Positions 51,293-60,463 of a DNA stretch of 64,000 nt are shown one piece after another. Each line of letters opens with the position of its first letter. The first letter of the stretch is position 1. The DNA lies in NCBI RefSeq assembly GCF_000814025.1, contig NZ_JWLL01000001.1:1-64000 (forward strand). The letters are read 5' to 3'. Under the pieces are notes generated by a model. The model ran no database searches. It had not been told where the DNA came from and was given only the letters and a program-made list of their open reading frames with translations. The DNA is from Tateyamaria sp. ANG-S1. Its GTDB lineage: Bacteria; Pseudomonadota; Alphaproteobacteria; Rhodobacterales; Rhodobacteraceae. The position numbers were made by a program, and so were the translations under genes.

Positions 51293-53035
51293 ATGCCGAT
51301 GCAAAATGACATGACAAAGCGGGGACATGCGGAACTGCGATCCGTAAGGCGCAAGAGCCGGGGCCTGTACTGGGCCGTTGGCTTGTTCAGCCTCTTCGCA
51401 AACCTGCTGATGCTGACCGGCCCTATGTACATGCTGCAGGTCTATGACCGCGTGCTTGGCAGCCGCAGCGAGGAAACGCTGATCGCGCTCTCGCTGTTGG
51501 TCGTATTCTTGTACGGCATCATGGGTATTCTCGACTTCACTCGCAGCCGGGTCATGGCGCGGGTCGGAGCGCGGTTCCAGAACGATCTGGACCGGCGAGT
51601 CTTCGATGCCGTTGTCCGCAAGTCGGCCGTCGCACCTGATCTGCGGACGCAGACCGGTCTCGCCGATCTCGAAGCGGTGCAGCGGTTCATCACGTCGCCG
51701 GTTCTGATGGCGTTTTTCGACCTGCCATGGACGCCCATCTTTATCGCTGCGATCTTTATGTTTCATCCCTGGTTGGGGTTCTTGGCGCTTGCGGGTGGTA
51801 CGCTTCTGATCCTGATTGCGCTGGCCAACCAGCTTCTGTCACGCCTGCCACAACAAAAGGCGGGTCAGGCAGGGCAAGTGGCGTCCTCCATGTCTGATCA
51901 GCTTCGGGTCGAGGCTGAGATGGTGCAGGCCATGGGGATGCGCGGCGCTGCCTTTGACCGCTGGCAAAAGGCCCGTGGCGTTGCCCTCGACGAGCAGATC
52001 AAGGCCACCGATGTGGGGGGTGGCTTCACATCCCTGACCAAGACGCTGCGCCTGTTTTTGCAAAGCGCGATGCTGGGGCTCGGGGCCTATCTTGTGCTGC
52101 AGAACCAAATGACGCCGGGTGCCATGATCGCAGGTTCGATCCTTCTGGGTCGGGCATTGGCGCCCATCGAACTAATGCTGACGCAATGGCCTGTGGTGCA
52201 GCGCGCGATCAAGGGGTGGTCGGCCCTTGCCGAGCTTCTTGGCGCGGTGCCCCCCGAACAGCCGCGCACGGCATTGCCCAAACCCAAGGCCAGGCTTGTG
52301 GCCAAGTCATTGATCGTCGTGCCGCCCGGCGAAACTTCGGCCGCGCTGCGCAGCCTCAACTTCGACCTTCCGCCGGGCCACGCCATGGGTGTCATCGGCC
52401 CGTCCGGAGCAGGCAAATCCACCCTTGCGCGATGCCTCACCGGCGTGTGGCGCCCAGCAGGCGGATCGATCCGCCTTGATGCAGCGGCGCTCGATCAGTA
52501 CGCACCCGAAGTCCTTGGCACGCACATAGGCTATCTGCCGCAGCGGGTGCAGCTGTTCGACGGCACGATTGCCGAAAACATTGCGCGTCTGTCCACCGAA
52601 CCGGATGATGAAAAAGTGGTCGCTGCCGCACAGAAAGCAGACGCGCATCGCATGATCCTGGAGTTGCCCGACGGGTACGACACGAGAATCAATGCGGGTC
52701 AGCAACGCCTCTCAGGTGGCCAGATACAGCGCATCGGCCTTGCCCGCGCGCTTTACAACGATCCGGTCATCCTTGTGCTGGATGAACCCAACTCGAACCT
52801 CGACAACGAAGGAACCATGGCACTTAACAAGGCGATCCGCGCGTCAAAGGCAGACGGGCGCTCAGTCATCATCATGGCGCACCGGCCTGCCGCCATTCAG
52901 GAATGCGACCTGCTGTTGGTCATTGATGGTGGCGTGCGGACGGCGTTTGGCCCCAAGGACGAGGTGCTGAAATCCATGGTCAAGAACCACCAACAAATCC
53001 AAACTGCGCCAGCCAGTGCAGGAGGCGTGACATGA
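51293..53035 (+). CDS. type I secretion ABC transporter (PrtD family)
   Basis: About 580 aa. The membrane domain has six segments, including LYWAVGLFSLFANLLMLTGP and ETLIALSLLVVFLYGIMGIL. ATPase: Walker A VIGPSGAGKSTLARCLTG, Q-loop YLPQRVQLFDGT, signature RLSGGQIQRIGLARAL, Walker B VILVLDEPNSNLDNEG, H-loop MAHRP. Lacks an N-terminal C39 peptidase, as PrtD/LapB types do. Start is among ATGs at 51293, 51299 and 51311. Its stop overlaps the adaptor gene by ATGA. Exports an unidentified RTX-type protein. Confidence 0.9.
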   Translation: MPMQNDMTKRGHAELRSVRRKSRGLYWAVGLFSLFANLLMLTGPMYMLQVYDRVLGSRSEETLIALSLLVVFLYGIMGILDFTRSRVMARVGARFQNDLDRRVFDAVVRKSAVAPDLRTQTGLADLEAVQRFITSPVLMAFFDLPWTPIFIAAIFMFHPWLGFLALAGGTLLILIALANQLLSRLPQQKAGQAGQVASSMSDQLRVEAEMVQAMGMRGAAFDRWQKARGVALDEQIKATDVGGGFTSLTKTLRLFLQSAMLGLGAYLVLQNQMTPGAMIAGSILLGRALAPIELMLTQWPVVQRAIKGWSALAELLGAVPPEQPRTALPKPKARLVAKSLIVVPPGETSAALRSLNFDLPPGHAMGVIGPSGAGKSTLARCLTGVWRPAGGSIRLDAAALDQYAPEVLGTHIGYLPQRVQLFDGTIAENIARLSTEPDDEKVVAAAQKADAHRMILELPDGYDTRINAGQQRLSGGQIQRIGLARALYNDPVILVLDEPNSNLDNEGTMALNKAIRASKADGRSVIIMAHRPAAIQECDLLLVIDGGVRTAFGPKDEVLKSMVKNHQQIQTAPASAGGVT

Positions 53036-54333
53036 GCGAGAAACGCTGGTCCGCGACCACACCTCTGATTATCGGGTTCTTCGGCCTCTTCGGTTTGCTA
53101 GGCGGGGTGGCAGCCTGGGCCACGCTCACCGAGATCGCAGGCGCGGTTATCGCCTCCGGTCGGATCGAAGTCGACCAGAACCGCCAGATTGTGCAGCATT
53201 CTACCGGCGGCATTGTGTCCGAAATCGCGGTTAAGGAAGGCGACAGCGTCGATGCTGGCGACCTTTTGATCCAACTCGACGTCGCGCAAATGCAGTCCAG
53301 CCTCGCCATCGTTGAAAGCCAGCTTTACGAATTTATGGCCCGCCGCGGTCGTTTGGAAGCCGAGCGCGATGAGCAGAACGTGATCACCTTCGAAGAAGAG
53401 GTTCTGGCCGTCGCCAAGGATTGGCCCGACGTGCAGGAACTGATCACTGGGCAGGAAAACCTGTTTCATGCGCGCCGCGAGTCGATCGAAAGACAGACCG
53501 AACAACTGGCCGAGCGTGCAGCCCAGACGCGCAATCAGATCAAGGGGATTGAAGCGCAGGAAGCGTCCCTTGGCCGCCAGCTTGAACTGATCGAACAGGA
53601 ACTCGCGGCACAAGAAAGCTTGCTTGAACGTGGTCTCACGCAGGCGTCTGGCGTGTTGGCCCTGCAACGGCAGCAGGCCTCGCTCGACGGGCAGATCGGC
53701 GAATTGGCCGCGTCCAAGGCACAGTCCGAACAGCGCATCACCGAGATCGAGATCGAGGTGCTACGCCTCAACTCCACCCGGCGCGAGGAAGCGATCACCA
53801 TGCTCCGCGACCTGCGCGCGCGTGAGTTGGAATTGATCGAACAGCGCCAGTCTCTGCTCACCGACATTGAGCGCATGGAAATCCGCGCGCCTGTGTCGGG
53901 CATCGTCTACAACATGCGTGTGCAAACCCCTCGCTCGGTTGTGCGGGCGGCCGATCCCGTGCTGTTCCTGATCCCGCAGGACCGCCCCTTGGTCATTGCT
54001 GCCCGTGTCGATCCGATCCACATCGACCAGATCGTGGCTGGGCAGTCGGTGAACCTGCGCTTTTCTGCCCTCGACCAGCGCACCACCCCCGAACTCATCG
54101 GCGAAGTGGTCCTTGTCTCTGCCGACGCGTTTGAGGATGAGGCCGTTGGCATCAGCTACTACCGGGCCGAGATTGTGCTGAGCCCGGGCGAGATAGACAG
54201 ATTGGACGAAAACCAGATCCTTGTCCCCGGTATGCCGGTCGAGGCGTTCATCCGCACCGCCGACCGCACGCCGCTGGCCTATCTGGTCAAACCGGTGGCC
54301 GACTACTTCAACCGGGCGTTCCGCGAATCCTGA
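53032..54333 (+). CDS. HlyD-family type I secretion adaptor (PrtE family)
   Basis: 433 aa. One N-terminal membrane anchor (LIIGFFGLFGLLGGVAAWA), lipoyl-like halves (QIVQHSTGGIVSEIAVKEGD and IRAPVSGIVYNMRVQTPRSV), a long coiled-coil hairpin between them (residues about 130-280), and a final beta-barrel region (VLVPGMPVEAFIRTADRTPL). Bridges the PrtD-type ABC transporter to an outer-membrane channel. ATGA overlap with the transporter gene. No TolC-type gene or RTX substrate gene in the window. Confidence 0.9.
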   Translation: MSEKRWSATTPLIIGFFGLFGLLGGVAAWATLTEIAGAVIASGRIEVDQNRQIVQHSTGGIVSEIAVKEGDSVDAGDLLIQLDVAQMQSSLAIVESQLYEFMARRGRLEAERDEQNVITFEEEVLAVAKDWPDVQELITGQENLFHARRESIERQTEQLAERAAQTRNQIKGIEAQEASLGRQLELIEQELAAQESLLERGLTQASGVLALQRQQASLDGQIGELAASKAQSEQRITEIEIEVLRLNSTRREEAITMLRDLRARELELIEQRQSLLTDIERMEIRAPVSGIVYNMRVQTPRSVVRAADPVLFLIPQDRPLVIAARVDPIHIDQIVAGQSVNLRFSALDQRTTPELIGEVVLVSADAFEDEAVGISYYRAEIVLSPGEIDRLDENQILVPGMPVEAFIRTADRTPLAYLVKPVADYFNRAFRES

Positions 54334-54400
54334 CATCGGCCCTTTTCAGTCCCGCGCGGGCGGTCTAGCGTCCGCGCAACAGACAAAAAGGAGCCGTTCA

Positions 54401-54859
54401 ATGTCCATCGAATCCCGCCTTGCCGAACTGGGCGTGACCCTGCCCGACGCCCCCGCGCCTGCCGCCAATTACGTGCCCTTCGTGCAGGTGGGCGACATCG
54501 TCTATGTCTCGGGCCAGATTTCGAACGGGCCGGATGGGCTGATCACAGGCAAGCTAGGCCATGACATGGAGGTCGAAGCAGGCGCCGCCGCCGCCAAGAC
54601 CTGCGCCATCAGCCTGCTCGCTCAGGTCAAAGCCGCGTGCGGTGGCGATCTCGACCGCCTCGTCCGCGTGGTCAAACTGACCGGCTTCGTCAACTCCACC
54701 GCCGACTTCACCAACCAGCCGCAGGTCATCAACGGCGCTTCAGACTTCCTGGTCGAAGCGCTGGGCGATGCAGGCCGCCACAGCCGCTCCGCCGTGTCTG
54801 CCGCGGCCCTGCCCCTCGGCGTCGCGGTCGAAATCGAAGGCATCTTCCAGATCAAATGA
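54401..54859 (+). CDS. RidA family protein
   Basis: 152 aa. YjgF/YER057c fold: SRLAELGVTLPDAPAPAANY, VGDIVYVSGQISNGPDG, KLTGFVNSTADFTNQPQVIN, and RSAVSAAALPLGVAVEIEGI. The catalytic Arg of enamine deaminases is present (HSRSAVSAAALP region). Removes reactive enamine/imine intermediates from PLP enzymes. AAGGAG precedes ATG 54401. Overlaps the next gene as ATGA. Confidence 0.88.
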   Translation: MSIESRLAELGVTLPDAPAPAANYVPFVQVGDIVYVSGQISNGPDGLITGKLGHDMEVEAGAAAAKTCAISLLAQVKAACGGDLDRLVRVVKLTGFVNSTADFTNQPQVINGASDFLVEALGDAGRHSRSAVSAAALPLGVAVEIEGIFQIK

Positions 54860-55623
54860 CCCCCCGACTGCCCGACGCCTTCCTCGGTGCGCCGCTCGCG
54901 CACCGGGCGCTGCATGACGTGACCGATGGCCGTCCGGAAAACAGCCGCGCCGCCATCCGCGCGGCCATCGCGCATGGCTACGGCATCGAGATTGACCTGC
55001 AACTCAGTGCCGACAATCAGGCGATGGTGTTCCACGACTATGCCCTCGACCGTCTGGCCAAAGGCACAGGACCAATCCGCATTGTCCCCGCGGGGACACT
55101 CACGAAGACGCCGCTGAAAGGCGGCGATGAGGGCATTCCGACCCTGACCGAAGTGCTTGAGATCGTGGCGGGCCAAGTCCCCCTGCTGATCGAGATCAAG
55201 GATCAGGATGGCGCCATGGGTGACGTCATCGGCCCGCTGGAACAGGCCACGGCAGACGCGCTGACAGGCTACACAGGCCCCGTCGCCATGATGTCCTTCA
55301 ACCCGCACAGCGTCGCGCGCATGGCGGACCTCTGCCCCGATATCCCCCGCGGCATCGTCACAAGCGCTTATGCCGAAGGGGACTGGCCCCTCAACCAAAC
55401 CACCCGCGACCACCTGCGCGACATCCCGGATTACGACAGGGTCGGCGCCTCCTTCATCAGCCACGAGGTCGCAGACCTCGCTCGTGCCCGCGTGGCCGAC
55501 CTCAAAGCCCAAGGCGCAAACATTCTCTGCTGGACTGTCAGATCGCCCGCTCAAGAGGCCCAAGCGCGCAAGGTCGCGCAAAATATCACGTTCGAGGGCT
55601 ACCTCGCCCCCCATCCCGGTTGA
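54856..55623 (+). CDS. glycerophosphodiester phosphodiesterase
   Basis: 255 aa TIM barrel. Catalytic region LAHRALHDVTDGRPENSRAA (His, Glu-Asn), then GIEIDLQLSADNQAMVFHD (Glu, Asp, His), then LLIEIKDQDG. ILCWTVRSPAQEAQAR near the end is the usual barrel closing strand. Cytoplasmic (no signal). Splits glycerophosphodiesters to glycerol-3-phosphate and alcohol. Start is within the ATGA overlap with ridA. Confidence 0.87.
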   Translation: MTPRLPDAFLGAPLAHRALHDVTDGRPENSRAAIRAAIAHGYGIEIDLQLSADNQAMVFHDYALDRLAKGTGPIRIVPAGTLTKTPLKGGDEGIPTLTEVLEIVAGQVPLLIEIKDQDGAMGDVIGPLEQATADALTGYTGPVAMMSFNPHSVARMADLCPDIPRGIVTSAYAEGDWPLNQTTRDHLRDIPDYDRVGASFISHEVADLARARVADLKAQGANILCWTVRSPAQEAQARKVAQNITFEGYLAPHPG

Positions 55624-55675
55624 AGCGCGGCCCGCGCGCTACACATCTCAACCTGTTGAGCAGGGAAGGCTGTTT

Positions 55676-56863
55676 GTGTCCGAACAAGAAATAGAAATCC
55701 GTGTGGTGCCCAGTCTGTCCGAGATCCCGGAGACGGAGTGGGACGCTTGCGCCTGCCCAGAAGCGGCAAATGGCGGCAGGCCCAACGACCCATTCACCAC
55801 GCACCGCTTTCTGAAAGCGTTGGAAGACAGCAATTCCGTGGGCCCCGGCACCGGTTGGCAGCCGCAGTACCTGCAAGCGGTCGTGGACGGGCAAACGGTG
55901 GGCTTCGCGCCCATGTACGCCAAGAACCACAGCCAGGGCGAATACATCTTCGACCACAACTGGGCGCACGCTTACGAACGGGCAGGCGGGCGGTACTACC
56001 CCAAACTGCAAATCGCCGTGCCGCACACGCCCGCCACCGGGCGGCGATTCCTGACACACCCCGACTTCCCCGAGCTGGGCATGCGTGGCCTCATCTCGGG
56101 TGCGGTGCAACTGGGCGAGAACAATAAACTCAGTTCAATGCACGTCACCTTCTGCACCGAAGCCGAACGCGACTTCGGCGCGGACCTAGGCCTCATGCCG
56201 CGCACCACCCAGCAATTTCACTGGCTGAACGACGGCTACAACACATTCGACGATTTCCTCGGCAGCCTCTCCAGCCGCAAGCGCAAGAACATCCGCAAGG
56301 AACGCGCGCGGGCGCAGGATTTCGGCGGCACCATCCATGTGCTGACAGGCGATGACCTGCGGCCCGAACACTGGGACGCCTTCTGGCGCTTCTACCAGGA
56401 CACAGGCGCGCGCAAATGGGGTACGCCCTACCTCACCCGCCGCTTCTTTGACATCGCACACGAGACGCTGGCCGACGACATGGCGCTGGTGCTGGCGGAA
56501 CGGGATGGGCATTTTGTTGCGGGTGCGCTGAACTTTATCGGCGCTCAGACGTTATACGGCCGCTACTGGGGCTGCACCGAACACCATCCCTGCCTACATT
56601 TCGAGTTGTGCTACTACCAAGCCATCGACATCGCGATCCAGCACGGGTTGCAACGGGTCGAGGCAGGCGCACAGGGCGAACACAAGCTGGCGCGGGGATA
56701 CCTGCCGACACAGACCCACAGCCTGCACTGGGTGGGCGATCCGGGCTTTGCCGACGCTATCGCCCGCTACCTCCAAGCCGAACGTGAGGCGGTGGAAGAG
56801 GAGATCGAAATTCTCACGGATTACGGACCTTTCAGACAGGTCCAGATCGAGGAACAGGAATAA
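55676..56863 (+). CDS. FemAB-like N-acyltransferase (COG3146 type)
   Basis: 395 aa. Start is GTG 55676 with GGAAGG upstream. Two GNAT-like halves: [20 protein letters not shown] and [20 protein letters not shown] in the first; [18 protein letters not shown], then [20 protein letters not shown], then [17 protein letters not shown] in the second. Members of this family are annotated as peptidogalycan-biosynthesis or N-acyltransferase proteins. Reaction unknown. The stop overlaps the ATG of the next gene (TAATG). Confidence 0.82.
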   Translation: MSEQEIEIRVVPSLSEIPETEWDACACPEAANGGRPNDPFTTHRFLKALEDSNSVGPGTGWQPQYLQAVVDGQTVGFAPMYAKNHSQGEYIFDHNWAHAYERAGGRYYPKLQIAVPHTPATGRRFLTHPDFPELGMRGLISGAVQLGENNKLSSMHVTFCTEAERDFGADLGLMPRTTQQFHWLNDGYNTFDDFLGSLSSRKRKNIRKERARAQDFGGTIHVLTGDDLRPEHWDAFWRFYQDTGARKWGTPYLTRRFFDIAHETLADDMALVLAERDGHFVAGALNFIGAQTLYGRYWGCTEHHPCLHFELCYYQAIDIAIQHGLQRVEAGAQGEHKLARGYLPTQTHSLHWVGDPGFADAIARYLQAEREAVEEEIEILTDYGPFRQVQIEEQE

Positions 56864-57156
56864 TGGAAAAACTCAGCGAAGAGACGCGGGCCACCCTGCT
56901 GGATCCGCTGCTGGCGACCGGATGGGCCGTGACCGAAGGGCGAGACGCGATTCACAAGACCTTTGAGTTCAACGACTTCGTGGATGCCTTCGCCTGGATG
57001 ACTCGCGCGGCCATCTGGGCCGAAAAGTGGGACCACCACCCCGAATGGTTCAACGTCTATAAACGGGTCGACGTTACGTTGACGACGCATGACGTGGGTG
57101 GACTGAGCACGCTTGATGTGAAATTGGCCCGCAAACTGGACAGCCTCGCAGACTAA
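56863..57156 (+). CDS. pterin-4a-carbinolamine dehydratase
   Basis: 97 aa, complete PCD family: [20 protein letters not shown], then the active-site [20 protein letters not shown] (His-His-Pro-Glu-Trp motif), then [11 protein letters not shown]. Recycles tetrahydrobiopterin for aromatic hydroxylases or acts as a DCoH-type protein. No phenylalanine hydroxylase nearby. Co-translated with the acyltransferase gene. Confidence 0.92.
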   Translation: MEKLSEETRATLLDPLLATGWAVTEGRDAIHKTFEFNDFVDAFAWMTRAAIWAEKWDHHPEWFNVYKRVDVTLTTHDVGGLSTLDVKLARKLDSLAD

Positions 57157-57162
57157 AAGACT

Positions 57163-58017
57163 ATGGAAAAATTGAACAGCTTCCTTGCCACCGAGATTTG
57201 GCAGGGCAAAACCGTGGGCGACTACCTGTCGCTTGAATTCCTCGCCTCTTTCTTCGGCTCGATCCTTGCCGCGATCACCATCCTGATCGTCGGTTGGATC
57301 GTGGCCGCGTGGCTCGGGCGCCGCGTCACCAACATCTCCAAGCGCAGCCGGCATCTGGACGACACGCTTTTCAACTTCCTCGGCTCCATCGTCCGCTACG
57401 TCCTGTTGGGGTTCACCTTCCTCATTGTCCTGAACACGTTCGGCGTGCGCACAACTTCCGTTGTCGCGGCGGTCGGTGCCGCCGGTCTTGCCATTGGTCT
57501 GGCCTTGCAGGGCACGCTGTCGAACGTGGCCGCAGGGGTCATGCTGATCCTGTTCCGTCCGCTCAAGATCGGAGACTTCGTCCAGATCGCGGACAAGATG
57601 GGCACGGTGAAGGACGTGACGCTCAACTTCACAGAGCTTGCAGATGTGAGCAACGCACAGGTGATCATCCCGAACTCGGAAGTGTGGGGCAACGTCATCA
57701 CCAACTACTCCATTTACCCAACCCGCCGAGCAGAATGGACCTTTGGCGTGGGCTACGGCGTGAACCTCAAACAGGCCGAAGATGTCATCCGCGACACGAT
57801 CATGGCCGATGAGCGGTCGAAGTCAGACCCGGCCCCCTTCATCCAGGTGAACAACCTGAACGCCAGCTCGGTCGATTTCCTGGTGCGCGTCTGGTGCGAC
57901 GGCGCCGTCTATTTCCAGTACCAGGCCGACATGAAGCGGAAGGTCAAAGAAGCGCTGGACGACGCTGGGGTCAACATCCCCTTCCCAACCCGCACGATCA
58001 TCCAGGCGGCGGAGTAA
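57163..58017 (+). CDS. MscS family mechanosensitive channel
   Basis: 284 aa. Three membrane segments; the pore helix has VGAAGLAIGLALQGTLSNVA then GVMLILFRPLKIGDFV. Beta domain: KMGTVKDVTLNFTELADVSN and VIIPNSEVWGNVITNYSIYP. Same length class as E. coli MscS. Releases solutes under hypoosmotic shock. Starts 6 nt after the PCD stop; a terminator follows. Confidence 0.93.
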   Translation: MEKLNSFLATEIWQGKTVGDYLSLEFLASFFGSILAAITILIVGWIVAAWLGRRVTNISKRSRHLDDTLFNFLGSIVRYVLLGFTFLIVLNTFGVRTTSVVAAVGAAGLAIGLALQGTLSNVAAGVMLILFRPLKIGDFVQIADKMGTVKDVTLNFTELADVSNAQVIIPNSEVWGNVITNYSIYPTRRAEWTFGVGYGVNLKQAEDVIRDTIMADERSKSDPAPFIQVNNLNASSVDFLVRVWCDGAVYFQYQADMKRKVKEALDDAGVNIPFPTRTIIQAAE

Positions 58018-58038
58018 ATCCAACCGTAATCCAAATGA

Positions 58039-58064
58039 AAAAGGCCCCCGATTGGGGGCCTTTT
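58039..58064. terminator. bidirectional intrinsic terminator
   Basis: AAAAGGCCCCC (58039-58049), loop GATT, GGGGGCCTTTT (58054-58064): perfect stem with T-runs on both strands, between the convergent MscS and peroxiredoxin genes. Confidence 0.93.
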
Positions 58065-58090
58065 GCGTCATTCCTGATTTGGTGCTCAGA

Positions 58091-58579
58091 TCAGAGCGCT
58101 TCCAGCAGCGCCTCACCGCCCGACACGTCGCAGACGCCGGGGTTCTCTTCCTCCTGAAGAACCGTCACCTTGCCGTCCTCGACGACCATCGCGTAGCGGG
58201 TGGAGCGGTCATAGAGGCCCACGGGCGGTGCTGTGAACGCCCGGCCCATCGCCTTGGTAAAGGACGCATCCGCATCGCCCAGCATCGTGATGCCCGCGGC
58301 CGTGGCCCCCGTCGCGTCGCCCCATGCGCCCATGACGAACGGATCGTTTACCGATACACACATCACCTCGTCCACGCCCTTGGCCTTGAACTGGTCGATG
58401 GTGCGGATGAAGCTGGGTACATGGGCCGTGCTGCACGTGCCGGTATAGGCGCCAGGCAGGGCAAAGATCACGACCTTGCGGCCTGCAGTCTTCTCGCTCA
58501 GCTTCACCTCGGCAGGCCCATCGGCCCCCAGATGAACAAGCGATGCGTCGGGCAGGGTGTCGCCTACGGAAATTGCCAT
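58091..58579 (-). CDS. peroxiredoxin (PRX5-like)
   Basis: 162 aa. Active site PGAYTGTCSTAHVPSF with the peroxidatic Cys in T-x-x-C; resolving Cys candidate in ENPGVCDVSGG. ATG 58579 (MAISVGDTLPDASLVHLG) is preferred over the frame from 58654. Reduces peroxides with thioredoxin or glutaredoxin. Divergent from the ferredoxin reductase. Confidence 0.92.
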   Translation of the reverse strand: MAISVGDTLPDASLVHLGADGPAEVKLSEKTAGRKVVIFALPGAYTGTCSTAHVPSFIRTIDQFKAKGVDEVMCVSVNDPFVMGAWGDATGATAAGITMLGDADASFTKAMGRAFTAPPVGLYDRSTRYAMVVEDGKVTVLQEEENPGVCDVSGGEALLEAL

Positions 58580-58665
58580 GATGTGCGCCTTTCTTGGAAT
58601 TGCGTCTGTGTTCCCCTGCGATATAGGCTCCACCTTGGCAAAGGGCGAGGACAAAGGTGCAGGAC

Positions 58666-59868
58666 ATGAACCATGTGATCGTGATCGGGGCAGGGCAGGC
58701 GGGGTCGTCCTGCGTGGCCAAGCTGCGCAATGGCGGGTTCGAGGGGGCGATCACGCTCATCGGGTCCGAACCTGCGCTGCCCTACCAGCGCCCGCCGCTG
58801 TCCAAGGCCTATCTGCTGGGCGACATGCCGCTCGAACGCATGTTCCTGCGCCCCGACAGCTTCTATGCCGACCACAACATCACCGTGCGTACGGGCGAGA
58901 CGGTCAGCGCCATCGACACGGACGCCCAAACCGTCACCGTGGGCAACGACACGCTAGACTACACCGATCTGGTCCTGACCACCGGCTCCGCTCCTCGACG
59001 CCTTCCAGCGTCCATCGGCGGTGATCTGGAGGGGGGCTTCACCGTCCGCGACCTCGCAGATGTCGACAAGATGGCCCCATGGTGCCAATCCGGCAAAACG
59101 GCGTTGATCGTAGGCGGCGGCTACATTGGTCTCGAAGCGGCGGCGGTCTGCTGCAAGCTGGGCCTGAACGTCTTGCTGGTCGAAATGGCCGACCGCATCC
59201 TGCAGCGGGTCGCGGCAGCGGAAACAAGCGACTACTTCCGCGCACTTCACACATCCCACGGCGTCGATGTGCGCGAAGGCGCTGGGCTGACCCGCCTCAC
59301 CGGCGAAGGCACCGTTTCTGGCGCAGAGCTGACGGACGGCACCACACTGGACGTCGACCTCGTGATCGTCGGCGTCGGCATCGCGCCTGAAACTGACCTT
59401 GCCGAAGCGGCTGGCATCAGCCTCGACAACGGCATCGCTACCGACGCACAGGGCCGCACTTCCGCCCCCCATGTCTGGGCCGCTGGCGATTGCGCCTCCT
59501 TCCCGTACAAAGGCGACCGCATCCGCCTCGAATCCGTGCCCAACGCAATTGATCAGGCCGAATGCGTGGCCGAGAACATCATGGGCGCGGCCAAGGACTA
59601 TGTCGCCCGCCCATGGTTCTGGTCCGACCAGTTCGACGTCAAACTGCAAATCGCGGGCCTGAACACCGGCTACGACCGGGTCGTCACCCGTGACGGCGGC
59701 GGCGCCAAATCCTTCTGGTACTATGCGGGCGACACACTGCTGGCCGTGGACGCCGCCAATGACCCACGCGCCTACATGATCGGCAAACGGCTGATCGAAG
59801 CGGGCAAGTCGGCGGACCCAAGCGTGGTTGCCGACCCCGAGGGTGACCTGAAAGCCCTCCTGAAGTGA
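58666..59868 (+). CDS. FAD-dependent ferredoxin reductase
   Basis: 400 aa. Two Rossmann folds: FAD motif VIVIGAGQAGSSC at the start and NAD motif LIVGGGYIGLEAAAVC (about residue 147). YQRPPLSKAYLLGD and HVWAAGDCASFPY identify the putidaredoxin/rhodocoxin reductase type; a C-terminal domain closes it. Passes electrons from NADH to a ferredoxin, often for P450s; none is encoded nearby. ATG 58666 chosen (an in-frame GTG lies 9 nt upstream). Its stop overlaps rsmD. Confidence 0.88.
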   Translation: MNHVIVIGAGQAGSSCVAKLRNGGFEGAITLIGSEPALPYQRPPLSKAYLLGDMPLERMFLRPDSFYADHNITVRTGETVSAIDTDAQTVTVGNDTLDYTDLVLTTGSAPRRLPASIGGDLEGGFTVRDLADVDKMAPWCQSGKTALIVGGGYIGLEAAAVCCKLGLNVLLVEMADRILQRVAAAETSDYFRALHTSHGVDVREGAGLTRLTGEGTVSGAELTDGTTLDVDLVIVGVGIAPETDLAEAAGISLDNGIATDAQGRTSAPHVWAAGDCASFPYKGDRIRLESVPNAIDQAECVAENIMGAAKDYVARPWFWSDQFDVKLQIAGLNTGYDRVVTRDGGGAKSFWYYAGDTLLAVDAANDPRAYMIGKRLIEAGKSADPSVVADPEGDLKALLK

Positions 59869-60410
59869 GGATCATCGCAGGCCAATGGCGTGGTGTGCCG
59901 CTTGCCACGGTCGGCAAAGGCGATCCGGGTGCGCACCTGCGTCCCACACCCGACCGGGTGCGGGAAAGCCTATTCTCCATGCTCACCCATCGTGGGGTGA
60001 TTGACGGTGCGCATGTGCTGGACCTGTTCGCAGGCACCGGCGCGCTGGGGCTTGAGGCGCTGTCGCGTGGGGCGACAAGTGCGGTCTTTGTTGAAAATGG
60101 GCGCACCGGCCAAAGGTTGATTTCTGAGAATATCAAGAAGCTGAAGGCGCAGGATCAGGCCAAACTCTTGCGCACCGACGCCACCCGTTCACTTGCATGG
60201 GATGGCCCTGCCTTCGACCTCGTCTTCCTCGATCCACCCTACGGCAAAGGCATGGGGGAGAAGGCGCTGACCGTCATCCGCAACCACTGCGTTGAGGGTG
60301 CCCTCATCGTCTGGGAAGAAAACGCACCGCAAGTCCCGCCAGAAGGATACGCCCTACAGGACCAGCGCCGCTTCGGCAGCACCCATGTCACGCTGTTGGA
60401 AACCGGCTAG
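59865..60410 (+). CDS. rsmD: 16S rRNA (guanine966-N2)-methyltransferase
   Basis: 181 aa. Starts GTG within the stop of the preceding gene: MRIIAGQWRGVPLATVG, then TPDRVRESLFSML, then LDLFAGTGALGLEALSRGA (SAM site), then FDLVFLDPPYGKGMGE (DPPY catalytic motif). Complete length for RsmD. Confidence 0.92.
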   Translation: MRIIAGQWRGVPLATVGKGDPGAHLRPTPDRVRESLFSMLTHRGVIDGAHVLDLFAGTGALGLEALSRGATSAVFVENGRTGQRLISENIKKLKAQDQAKLLRTDATRSLAWDGPAFDLVFLDPPYGKGMGEKALTVIRNHCVEGALIVWEENAPQVPPEGYALQDQRRFGSTHVTLLETG

Positions 60411-60456
60411 GGCGCATCAGGATGCGCCCTACCGTAAGGCGGATGCGTCATCCGCC
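60409..60456. repeat. two adjacent palindromic hairpins (REP-like)
   Basis: AGGGCGCATC (60409-60418) / GATGCGCCCT (60421-60430), then GGCGGATG (60438-60445) / CATCCGCC (60449-60456). It lies between the convergent rsmD and map genes and probably helps 3' end formation. Confidence 0.75.
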
Positions 60457-60463
60457 ATAGCCA

